This document shows positions 21,101-33,100 of a stretch of 64,000 nucleotides of DNA, piece by piece (the stretch's first letter is position 1; the number at the start of each line of letters is the position of its first letter). The stretch covers positions 51,123,758 through 51,187,757 of the forward strand of contig BTPG01000004.1 in assembly GCA_036245525.1 (NCBI GenBank). The letters are read 5' to 3'. The notes beneath the pieces are model-generated. The model did no database searches. It was not told the origin of the DNA and saw only the letters and a list, made by a program, of their open reading frames with translations. Source of the DNA: Semisulcospira habei. Lineage: Eukaryota > Mollusca > Gastropoda > Semisulcospiridae. The position numbers and the translations under genes were made by a program.

Positions 21101-24100
21101 TTTCACACAAATTATAGCAAGACTGAAATTGTACCATGAAGTTCTAGTTTTGTCACCATTTTCTCAAGCCTATGAAGCGAAAGTGAAACTCATATCACGT
21201 AAAATATAAAATTACGTAAAAACTAAAACCAGGTTTCGTAGCGTTTGGGAAAGTTTGGGGAAAATGGATTTCATTTTCCAGGCCCTGGAAAATCTTTGAA
21301 AAATGAAAAATGTGTGTATGGTTTGTGAGAGTTTTTGGGAATTTTGAATGATTGCTACAGCTACATGGAATCCATATTGTATATCAATCACAGCCATGTT
21401 TATCCAACATAAAAATGAAAATAAATAAATACAAAAGCGAGTGAATAAGAGCAGGCATTCCGATCAACGACTTTTGATTTCTAACCGGAAATGAGATTTG
21501 CGAATTACCTCCCTTTGAAGACATCCGGGGTCTCCACGCAAAAAATCAAAATGCCGGGTTCTTGTGTTTTCAGTGATCTATGGCTGGAAAATCCGCTATA
21601 TAAAAGCTGGCTCCGAAAAGTAGCATCAAACAAGCGGTCGGCTTTTTGTGCCGCTTGTCGAAAATCTGTTGATGTTCATAACAAAGGTAAGCAGTCTGTT
21701 GAACAGTAGGCATATAGGCCTAGTCTATATTTCGGTCACTATATCTTATGGTTTATAGTAGGTACGTAATAATGTAAAAATGGTCTTGAAAGTTTGTGAA
21801 TTTTGTGATGCCTTTTGGCTACGAACCCTGTCATAGCTGCCAACCCTCCCGATTTTTTCGTGAATTTCCCGATTTCTTTTCAAGTCCCGATTTTCCGTTT
21901 TTTTGTACATTTTTCCCGATTTTCAGATTTTCAAGATTTGTTTTAAAATTCGAGGCATTTTGGCGTACCGCTCCCGGTCAAGCACCTGTAGTTGAGAGCC
22001 TGCCGCTATACTGTACCAGTAAGCTTTCGGGGACCCACAGCCAGTCTTGATTAAGCATGCGCAGCAAATTTGCATCCATTCTGTGTTTGTTCCGGTTCCT
22101 TCGAAATTGCCCTGGTCTGGAGCACATGCTTAGCGATTTTTACAAGTGTTATTTTCGATTTTCAAGAAAATGATGCCTCCAAAGAAGCAGAAGTGGTTGG
22201 TGAAGTTCCATCCAGACTACAAGCGTTCCTTGCATCGACGAATCGAGAAAGGGCTAACACTTTGCCTTTTGTAAAATGTGCCGGGCAGACATAGACATCG
22301 CTGCACAGTAAACCTAGGCGGGCTGACGCGCACTGTGTTCGATTATCCGGCTGGAGCAAGGTGCATACCCCCCCCCCCCCCCTTCCCCCCCGCCCCCCCT
22401 TCCCCCCCCACCCCCCCCCTCCCCGTTGTTTGATCTTTCGGCACCTGGAAGCAAGGGCTAGCGTCGTGGAGGCCGCAGCTCAGGATTTTTATTGCCTCAA
22501 GGTTGGCAGCTATGCCCTGTAAAACGTACGTCACGACGTTTGACAAATCAAGGACGCGTATGTCCTGCGCCCCTTATAGAACTCACCAACGCATTGGCAG
22601 ATCTGCGAGACTTTAATAGGAGATAATTCAACATCATAATCAGGTCAAAGACAAAAGGTAGAGACCATTGACAGTGAGGACAGCTCACATATAGAAGGGA
22701 CTTTGTGGGTTATGGTTCATCCCATCTTGTTTCCCGTGGTCTTTCTGTTACTTAGTTGACGCTGTGTGGAAACTGACTACCTTTTAGCCCCAACACCCTA
22801 CAGCAGGAGATTGATTGACCATGATAATTCACGGGTAGTGCCAGATTAGCTTGGCGCCTTCAGGTGCCAAGCTAATCTGGCACAACCCTTGAATTATCAT
22901 GGTCAGTCCACCTCCTGCAACTGGTACAAGTAACACTTCCAAATTTGGGAAATGCACCCGTGGGGCTAAAAGGGTTAAGGCAGTCAATTTTTGAAAGTTC
23001 CTTAGGTGGTCACATTACACAGATTTGACTGTATCAAAGTTATCTAACATTTTGGGGTTTGAAGGCATGGTTGGGGGGGGGGGGGGGGGGAGTGGTTGAA
23101 GGTGGTTTACATGGCTGTTAATTATGCTAAGTAGGAACACTTTCAAAAGTCCCGTTGCACGTTTACTTATTTCTGAGGGTTTTTCAGACCTGTTTACTCA
23201 TACTTTTTTGCCTATTTTCTACGCAGTTTTTAGGAACAGTACGTCGGTACGCAAAAATGAAAAATACGATCCACCCCACAACAACAAAAAAAAATCCGGA
23301 AAAAAACTCGACCCACAATTTCAATCTTCATTGCCAAGAACGATAACTCTTTGTTCGTTTTACCACTGTTTTGCCGGCATGCGGCAAGATGTCGAAGCGT
23401 CAAACGAGTGGCTGTGATGCCTCTACAAAGCCTTTTTCAAAGAAAAAGAAGAGGGAACATATTTCTGGACAGATACGATTCCATGGATAGAGGCTTCTGC
23501 TGTAGGAAACACATATGCAAGATGTGCCTACTGCAAGGCTGATTTTTCCATCAGGTGTGTACGACATCAAGCACAATTGCGAAAAAAACAAACCCACAAA
23601 CTCAATGAGGCAGCTTCGAAGACTGCTGCTAAGTGCTCATCCATTACAAAATGCATACCGTCACTGAGTATCAAGACTGAGGAAGAGTCTGTGATCAGAG
23701 CAGAAGTAATGCTGACTGTCGGAATTGATTGTTCAAAACAATCTGCCTCTGTGTACTGCTGATGCCATCTCTCGAACAGTAAAATCAGCCTTCCTGGACT
23801 CTAAGATAGCACAAAACTATTCTTGTTGTTGGAATAAAGCAACGATTGCGCAGTGCATGGCAGATCATTCTAAATGTAAAGTTGATTCAGAACCGAGTGC
23901 TGAGCTGATTTTTTGTGTTCAGCAAACTGTGACTGGTATACTGAGCCTATCATCTCTGCCCTCTGATTTTTAGTGCAAATACAATTGGTGTGAAACATAC
24001 TGTGACTAAAATGTACTGAGCTTCGCCTTATCTTCTGATTATGAATTGTAAATCTGGTCACATGGAGAGCCTGGAACATAGAAGATGGCATATCCTAAAA

Positions 24101-27100
24101 TTTTGCTAAGTTTGTTTTGGAAGCGTGTTCATTAGTACACAATTTTTTGGAGAAGTACACAATTTTTTCCCCATGAGTACACAAATCTAAAATAGGGGGT
24201 AAACAGGTCTGGTTTTTGTTTTCGTTCTATTAGGATTTGCCGGGGACATAATCTCCACTCTATCTTGTAGCCAGATAATGTCGTTAATATTAATTCTTAT
24301 GATAGCAATTTCGGGGAAGGGAACATTTCTTTGATTTAAATTTGAGATTAGGAAATAGTGTGGTAACTAGTACAGTACTTTGTTCTGGCTAGGGCTTTTG
24401 GGTGACGTGCAATAGCAAAAGTGAATCATGTAATGGGTCATCCGTTATTTGTCCAACATCCGTCCGTCTGTGGTAAACAGTACCAGTGACATTTCCTGAC
24501 ACTTTTCAATCTGCAGACTTCAAAATTGGCACAGGGATACATTGTGCCAAGACATTTGTTAAGATACCAATTTCTATACTTAGTAAATTTGGTTGAGAGC
24601 TTGTAAGGGTCACCGATATAGACATAAATAAATGTGTGAAAATTTCCATGTTCGTGAAATATAGGACTATTCAGGTACTATAATTACATATCAAGACCCT
24701 TTCATGCTTGTTTATTTGAGTGGCCTCTGTTCAAAGTAAAGGTCTGAGAACTGTGTTGTAGTCATACGCATGAGCCATGAGGGCGTTGCCATTCTTGTTT
24801 TTGTTTTCACTTCACATTTACTGTACATATGAACAATTTACATTTGAACAATTATACATTTGACGGATTGTATACCAGATTTTTGTTGGAGCTTTGAGTA
24901 TATTACCATATTTTGATGACTGGTGGCTTGTTAAAGAAAATATTTCTTATATGAAGAAACGTTATAACTATGGTGTAGATCTTTGTTTTGTGCCTTTGCT
25001 ATCTGTGCAACTTGAAATTAATAGGTTTCCATTTCGTTGCTGTAAAATTACTAGATGCCTCTAAGTGCAAGTCTTCATGCACCATGAAGTCAAGTTAAAT
25101 AAATGTTCTTCAGGGGTAAGTGTTTGAAAATGATATTGTCAATAAACGATACTCACTTACCTGAAGTTTCTACACTTTGTGACTTCTTGGTGAGTAGAGC
25201 TTTATTGTATTTGTAGATGGTTTATGGCAATGCTACATGTCTAAACAAAAGAAATGTTACTTTTGGTGGCATAAGCTTATAATTTGATGACCAATGGCAG
25301 TTAACAGTTTAACCAGGGCAACCTCCACAAGATAAAGTGGTCCATTCTTCCAGGCCCATTACACATAATATTTACCAATGGAAAACATAATATTTACCAA
25401 AGGAAAATTGTTTCACTGAAGGTAATGTGGTTAGATGCTGAAAATTAGATGCTGATGGTGCAGTCAGAACTTGTAAGGACTGTGGAATACATATATGTGA
25501 CCATGGCAGGATGTTATTGCACATGGGTCAGTCTTTGGAAAACTTACGGGCGATGGTCTTTTTGTGGTGGCAAATTTTTTTTCACAAATCCTAAAACTGA
25601 ATTCTGCTTTTCTATTTAAAAAAAAGAGTTTTAAAAACAAAACAAAAAGACAACAGCAACAACAGTGATTTCAGATATACATTCCTCAAAGCTTACAACA
25701 GCCGAACAGGACTTCAATTCTTAAAAATAATATGTCTGGTTAAACGTAACACTTTCAAAGGTTTCAGTTAGTCATTTTTTTTTTTTTTTTTTTACTGTCG
25801 CCATCAAAAACTAAATGCCCTGCATAGGTGTTTGCCTAACACTGCAGTTGCACAGATTACCTGCATTGATTCACTTCAGAAAGAGGTGTACAAATGACAA
25901 GATCCACAAGGTTAGTGCCTCTACCTATAACTTGCTGACCTCTTTTAGTCCATGTGACAGCCTGTATGTTAGAGGTGAGTGCTTTGCTCTCTAGTTTTAG
26001 ATGTATGTTCTTGTGTATTTTTTTAAACCTATGATTCTACATTGCAAATGTTGTGGGTGTTTATGTGTTGAAGGCACGTTTGTCAGTTTTTTTGAGGAAA
26101 AAATTCAGTCTCTCAACAAATGCCTGTTGTTTGCTGTATAGCTTGTAATATATCATGATAACGCAATCCACAATCCAGCAGAGATGGTGAGCTTGGCCTA
26201 TCTGAAATGTAAAATCACTTTTGATTTGACTTCCTCGACAAAAAGGACACTATTTTCAAATGTACATATGCTGAGAAACAAATACTTCTATTTCTGGCTG
26301 CATAGTTTGTAAAATCATGGTAGAGCTTGAATCCACACTTCTACGGAAGGTGAGCTTAAATGTTACTAGATTACTTTTGACCCCACATTAACTGGAAAAA
26401 ACAGACTATGTTTTCAAATATGCATGCACTGACAAATATTTAAATCCTATTTCTGAAAATATTTCACCTTCTCTTCCACCCCACCACCCCCCCCCCCCCC
26501 CCCACCATCCTAAAAAAAAGGGAAATAAAAGCCTGTCCCAAAATAAAGTCAGATTGATTGGCTATCAGAGAGCCTCTTAAAGTAAATTGCAGGAGTCTTC
26601 CCCGTTGACCTACATTATACTAACATGTGGCTTCAGTGTTCACAGGTTTGAAATTTGTTTTTGCAAGACTTGTCAAGTTACAGATGGAATTTGTATACAT
26701 GAAAATTATGTTCCTGCCTAAACCATGCTTGAATGATGTCATTCATTTGTTCTGTTCATGCACAGCGTCCGTGTTGTGTGTATAACTAATCTGTATTGAT
26801 TGTCCCATCAGGTGTATTCATTTTTCATCTCATGAAACTTTCCATACTGTGTATGTTTGGTATGGAATCTGTTTTTTTCAGACTTGTTATTAATATTTTC
26901 AGCATTTTTGTTTCATTTTTACAGACATTGTGCTTATTTATAAAATATCTTTGAATATTCTGCATGCTTATAGTTATAGGTACTTGGAATATTTAAATAA
27001 GTCTGAGGGCCTTATCTACTTTTTTTGTTTGTAATTCAGTGTGTCCACACAAGTGTTTTTCTTGCAGTCAGTTTGGTATCCTGTGTTTAATATTTTAGTA

Positions 27101-30100
27101 TCTGTAAAAAAAAAAAAGGCTTTGAAACAAAAAACTTGTGGGAAATATTTTACGATGGGTTGGGCTAGGGGTCCAAAGCATAACCTGTGCTTCTTGTGTC
27201 ATAAACAGCAGCGTCTATCGAGGAATTTCTTGATGCAAATGATAAGACCAAAAGGAGCGTGTGAGTCGGCTAATGGCGGAGGATTGTCCACCAGTCGTCG
27301 TTGCTGGGAGGAGCACTGGTGATGTACACCAACCTGTAGACTTGATCACTTGGTCATTGTATCACCCGCATATTGCTGCAACATGCTTTTACATTGTGTT
27401 ATGCTTGCCATTGTATCTTGATCATGAAACATCTTTCTTCTTTTTTGCCCACTGTAAGTTTCTGATCACTGTGCCATTTGGGATGTGTTCTGTTGGGAAA
27501 AAGTCATGTTGTGCACTTATATGACATATAGTTGGTTTTTTTTTTTTTGGTGTGACTTTGTGTCTCCCGGAAAAGGTTACGTCATTTTAGCATCATTCTT
27601 GCCCATTTCCATGACCAGGATACAAGGCATGATATTTCATGTGCACAGAAGGTGTGGGGATGCATACTGGTCATGTGCAATATTTTCATGAACGCAAGAG
27701 GGTCCTGTCATAAGACTTTACTTGAGTCTACCCCTCTCTGGGTCACTTTACTGTATTCCCCCTTGGGGCCCACCACAACGGTAATCTCAGTCATTTAATA
27801 TTGAAGAATTGTTTTTATTTATTTAATTTGCTGGCTATGTAACTGTAATGATCATTGGGACCATGATCAGTTTGCATCATCCTGCAGCTTATAGCTGATG
27901 TAGAGAGGGTGTAGATTTAACTAATGTCTAAAAGTAATCACAACTGCAAAATGCTTTAAAGCATTTTGCAGATGTGATTGCTTTTTAAGAAGCCCTGTTA
28001 CTCCTGTCTGTTTAGGACGACGAGGAGGAGGACAAAGAGAAAGAGAGAAAGGAGCGAGAGCGATTTGAGGAGGCTCGGCGCCGCAGAGATCGGGAAAAGG
28101 AGAGACTGCGTGAGCGAGACAGGGAGAGAGAGCGAGAGCGTGAAAGGGAACGTGAACGAGAGAGGGAACGGGAACGGGAGCTGGAGAGAGAGCGAGAGAG
28201 GAGCCGGTCACGCTCAAGGTCAAGTTCACGGGGGAGGTCACGGCGTAGGCAGAGGTCAGCATCCCGTGACACCTCCAGAGACAGATCTCGTGACAAGTGA
28301 GTGGGGAATTTGTCTTTTCTTTGTGAAAACACTTTTATTTATAACACAAGTCAATACTGTACAATAGCTGGACAGTACAAAGGGTTAGGCAACAAGCAAG
28401 TGTGCTGAAGAATGCCTTCCTAAAATACATTACAGTTGCATACATGTCAAAGATGGTGGGTGACAAGCCAACAAAATTTTGAAAAGAAAGGCAAACAAAC
28501 AATTTAAGTTAAGAGAGAGAACAATTGTTTGTGTTGTAGTTTGTCCATGGACCATTTTCAGTCGTTTCAGTTTTTTGCACTGTCACCCATGCCTATCTAG
28601 TTATTCCAATTTGAGTGACCTCTTTTGAGTGATGACTTAAACACTTGCTTATTTGAGTGATCTTTGGTCAAGGTCAGGATCAGGTCTGAGAACTGTGTCT
28701 CGGTTAGGCATGTTAGCCGCAAGGTTTTTGCAATTCTTGTTTTATACTTCCAGTGCCAACATTAGGAAGTGAACCTACTGTGATAACGCCAGTATGGCAC
28801 CTGATTTGTGTGACATGTGAACAGAAAAACATTTTAAATGAAATATGTGCAAGGTAAAGGAATATCAGTGTTTTAGGAATGACAGTTGCAGATCTTGCAC
28901 TTGTATCAAAATATTTATGTTTGCATTTAGTTAGTTTCTCAGTGTACTAAAAACAATGTGTACAGGAGAAAGGAGCGAGAGATTGAAGAAGAGGAAGAGG
29001 CATATGAACGCCGGAAGCTGGAAAAGAAGCTGCGGGAGAAAGAAGCTGCCTATCAGGAGGTACCATTATCAATTATTTTTGACTGCACACTTGCCAGCCA
29101 ATCTGTTTAACCCTTCAGAAGTTTCTTTGGTGCTAAATTAACAAAGATTTCAGAAAGGTGATCTGCATCCACTGGCAGTGAAGGGGTTAATGTTCATGCT
29201 TGCTTTGACTACATAATGCGTTGATGTTGCAAGAGAAACCGTGTTTACCTTTGAAAACAATATTGTCTTGCTGTCGGTGAACACAGTTTTATTGATAACT
29301 TTTGTTTTGCAGTAATGATGTAGTGAAATGCGTAAATTAACCAATTGAGCCCCATGGGTGCATTTCCCAAATTTTTGTAGTGTTAGTTTTTACTTAACAA
29401 CTATGTACCAGTTGCAGGAGGTGGATTGACCATGATAATCTGGCACTACCATTGAATTATCATGGTCAGTCAGTCTCCTGCTGCAAGGACTCAAGGCTAA
29501 ATGGGTTAATGAGTCTAGTATTATACTTAGGTAGATAATCCGTTATGTTTTCTTTCACAGCGGCTAAAAAATTGGGAACAGAGGGAGAGAAAGAAATCCA
29601 GAGAATATGAAAAGGAAAAAGAACGTGAAGAGGAACGAAAGGCAGAAGAGGTATGTTTTTCTGCTTTTGTTGGTTTCTCTGTATCTTCTGTCTGACATGG
29701 ACGCTCATGTTAATAATAAATTAATAACTTTCTGTGTTTCTGACTTACTGCCAGTTAGTCCATGCACAGGGCAGCTGTTATTTCTGTAAATATACTTATT
29801 GGAATATTTTTTTTTTTTGCACAACACATTGAGGATAGATAAATTGTTACTGATGAAAGACATTTGATTAGCTCATTGCCTGATATTGATGAGGTACTGT
29901 CTTTAAACAGTTATTGAACTAAACTGAGGAGGCACTGTCTTTAAACAGTCATTGAACTTGACACTTTAAAATAAAGCCTGTTAGAAACACTGCTTTAATT
30001 CTTTTGGCTCATGTGTGATAGCAAAGCTGAATATCATCTATGGGTCATAATAAATTGCAGTATTCCTCAACAATATCCCAGCTTTCACATTCTGTATTTC

Positions 30101-33100
30101 TCTGTTCTAATTGGTAAAATCTGCCGTTATTAATTGAACTTGTTTGTTTTCTTCTGCAGGCCAAAGAAGCAAGACGCTTGAAAGAGTTCCTTGAAGACTA
30201 TGACGATCTCAGGGATGATCCCAAATTCTACAAGTGAGTGCACTATGTTGATGTTGCTTGCACGCTTTGAAACTGTAAAAGTATGTTTTTCATTAACTCC
30301 GTTCAGCAATCTGTGTGCTGAAGGCAGTTGATCTTAAAGACTACTTAATGGTGTATAATAGAGTACATGTGACATAATTATCTGCTTGTTGAAATTGGTA
30401 TGTTTGAGACTCGGTAACGTTGCACATTACTCGTGTAAACAGAATAAGAAGACTAACCTGACGGCTTCGCAATCTGACATATCACTTTTAGGGCCTTCTT
30501 CCATCCAAGTGAAATAGTAACACATTCAGCTTGATACACAGTCCAAAAAGATACAGACTGACCATTATAAATTAAAGATGGGCCCGGAATGGCTTGTTGC
30601 CTGGTGTAACGCACGCAGACTCTCAGCACCGCCACTGACTCAGTTGGGCGCATTCACGTGGTACAACTCAAACACTATTTCTCTTTCTTCTGGGCTCTTT
30701 TACTCTTAACAACTAATAGAGTAAACTTAAAAGATTCTTTACACCATACACTTTTCACTACAAGCACATCAATACCCCGTACACATACACAACGTAAAAG
30801 CCAGGCTAGGTAATTGTCCACACAATCCAACCTGTTTCACTGGTGTTATCGTTCTGTAATGTTCTGTCCTTCCTCGCACTGGGACCATATGGCGTTGAGG
30901 CCCGTCCCCTGGGTGGTGGATAGGGGGTCCCTCGCAAGAGGGGTGCACCGAATGAAATAAGGTGCCGTGAACCAACATGGTCTAAGGGAAGGGGACCCCG
31001 ACAGAAAACCTCTGGTTCTCCTAGTAAGGGGGTTGGGCGTGGGGGTAGCTTCCCCACCCTGCAAAAAAGGAAATAGCTACAAAAACGCCGACGAAAAGGC
31101 AAACAGTAATTCCTTTCCTGGAGGAGGAAGGTTCTTCTGCCAGAAGATTTATGATGTACTGTGGTGAAAGCCGGAAGTCTTCGGAAGCTACAGGACCGAG
31201 CCACCTCTCTCTATCCAGGGACACAACCATGGGCACATGGAATGTCAAGACCATGTACCAGAGCGGCAAGGCCGCCCAGATAGCAGCGGAAATGCAAAAG
31301 TACAGCCTTTCCCTGCTAGGCATCAGTGAAGCCAGATGGACGCAGTCTGGCCAGAAAAGGCTGTTAAGTGGGAAGATGATTCTGTATTCAGGTCATGTAG
31401 AGGAGAATGTCCCCCATACAGAAGGAGTAGCATTCATGCTGTCACCAGTGGCACAGAGAGTGCTGATGGGCTGGGAACCTTTTGGGCCAAGAATTATCAC
31501 AGCAGCCTTTAGAACCAAGAAAAAGCTCAAGCTGAACGTCATCCAGTGTTATGCGCCCACTAATGACAGTGACGAGGAAGAGAAACAAGAGTTCTACAAC
31601 CGACTCAGAGTGCTGTGGACAAATGTGCAGAGCAAGACATCACCATTGTCATGGACGATTTTAATGCCAAAATAGGGGAGGACAACACCGGATACGAAGA
31701 GGTGATGGGGAGACGGGGGCTAGGGGAGATGAGTGAGAACGGGGAGAGGTTTGTAGACTTTTGTGCTCTAAACAGACTTGTCATTGGAGGCAGCATCTTC
31801 CCACACAGAAGAATACACAAAGCAACTTGGGTCTCACCTGATCATACTACAGAGTACCAAATAGACCATATCTGCACTAGCAAGAAATTTAGAAGATCTC
31901 TTCAAGATGTTCGAGTGAGGAGGGGAGCAGATGTCGCCTCAGACCACCATCTGCTTGCCTTAAGAATAAAGCTCAAGTTAAAGAAAAGCCGCACAGAGAC
32001 AAGAAGAAGACAGCGCTATAATGTAGGCCTCCTGAGAGAGACTGGAGTGAGAGAAGAGTTCAAACTGGTGCTGTCCAACCGGTTTCAAGCGCTACAGGAG
32101 CTAGTAAATGAAGAGGAGGCGGTCACCACAGAGCAGCAGTGGAAGGCAGTTAGAGAGGTGCTGAACTCAACGTGCAAAGACACTGTAGGGTTCAGGAAAC
32201 ACCATCACAAGGACTGGCTGTCGGCACAGACCTTGAAGAAGATAGAAGTGAGGAAGCAGAAGAAAGCATTTGTCAACAACAGTCGCATGAGAGCAGCCAA
32301 AGCAAGGGCACAGGAGGAATACTCGGAAGCCAACCGCGAGGTGAAGAGGAGTATCAGGGCAGACGAGGGCCTACACAGACAGCCTGGCAGCAGAGGCAGA
32401 AAAGGCAGCAGGCAGTGGCAACATGAAACAGCTCTACGACATTACCAGAAGATTGTCGGGCAAGTATGGCCATACAGAAAGACCAGTAAAAGACAAAGAA
32501 GGCAAGCCTATTGCAGACAGAGCAGACCAACTCGACAGATGGGCCGTGTATTTTGAAGAGTTACTGAACAGACCCAGCCCACCCGACCCCCCAGACATCC
32601 AGCCAGCAGAGACTGACCTACCCATCAGCTGTGACAGACCCAGCCGGGAAGAGATCAGAAGAGCAGTGGCATTTTTGAAGAACGGCAAAGCAGCAGGGCC
32701 AGATGGCATTCCAGTGGAGTCTCTGAAGGCAGACCTAGAGACAACAGTAGAGATGCTGTACCCACTGTTTGGAAAGATTTGGGAAGAGGAGGTGATGCCG
32801 GCTGACTGGAAGGAGGGGTACCTAATCAAGCTTCCCAAGAAAGGCGACCTCAGCAAGTGTTCCAACTACAGAGGAATCACCTTGCTGTCAGTACCAGGAA
32901 AGGTCTTCAACAGGATCATCCTGGAGAGAATGAAGAGCTCCGTTGACCCCCAGCTGAGAGACCAGCAAGCAGGATTCAGGAAAAACCGATCATGTACAGA
33001 CCAGATCGCCACTTTCCACATCATCGTGGAAAGTCTCTGGAGTGGAGCTCCCCGCTGTACGTCAACTTTGTGGATTACGAGAAAGCAGTTGACAGCGTGG

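Larger units (their letters stand above)
20286..22735. repeat. Block shared with RBM25 intron 9, copy 1 (interrupted)
   Basis: Segments 20286-21218 and 22535-22735 match 35402-36420. Shared landmarks are GGGTCGCAGTGGGGCAAATT, GATGAGTTCGTTAGCCAGCT, AATATAAAATTACGTAAAAA, TAGGAGATAATTCAACAT and GGTTATGGTTCATCCCATCT. Between the two segments about 1.3 kb of other insertions lie, including a zinc-finger-type exon at 21551 and a small transposon at 21832-22514. The nature of the block is unknown; I see no coding potential or clear terminal repeats. Confidence 0.75.
19990..28015 (+). other. RBM25 intron 5 (8.0 kb), contents
   Basis: The left half holds copy 1 of a block shared with intron 9, interrupted by DNA-transposon relics (21.5-22.5 kb), then a TTAA palindrome, a second transposon relic (23.2-24.2 kb) and a fragment of the GGCTCACGTG repeat (24.4-24.8 kb). 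From about 24.8 to 27.9 kb I see only AT-rich sequence with homopolymers, including T18 near 25778 and a C-rich tract at 26486-26503. A 25-bp-arm hairpin lies at the end. No further RBM25 exon is needed: phase and protein sequence run directly from 19989 to 28016. Confidence 0.7.

Noticed and set aside
27228..27280. Exon-like segment in RBM25 intron 5 (ACAG ... GTGAGT, reading ASIEEFLDANDKTKRS)
   Set aside because: RBM25 phase and protein sequence continue directly from 19989 to 28016, and this segment starts and ends in phases that do not fit. It has no match to RBM25.
28012..28332. Long open frames on the reverse strand across the RE/RS exon
   Set aside because: They are shadows of the low-complexity RBM25 coding sequence. 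The same holds for reverse frames at 19025-19390, 38994-39329 and 39897-40169.
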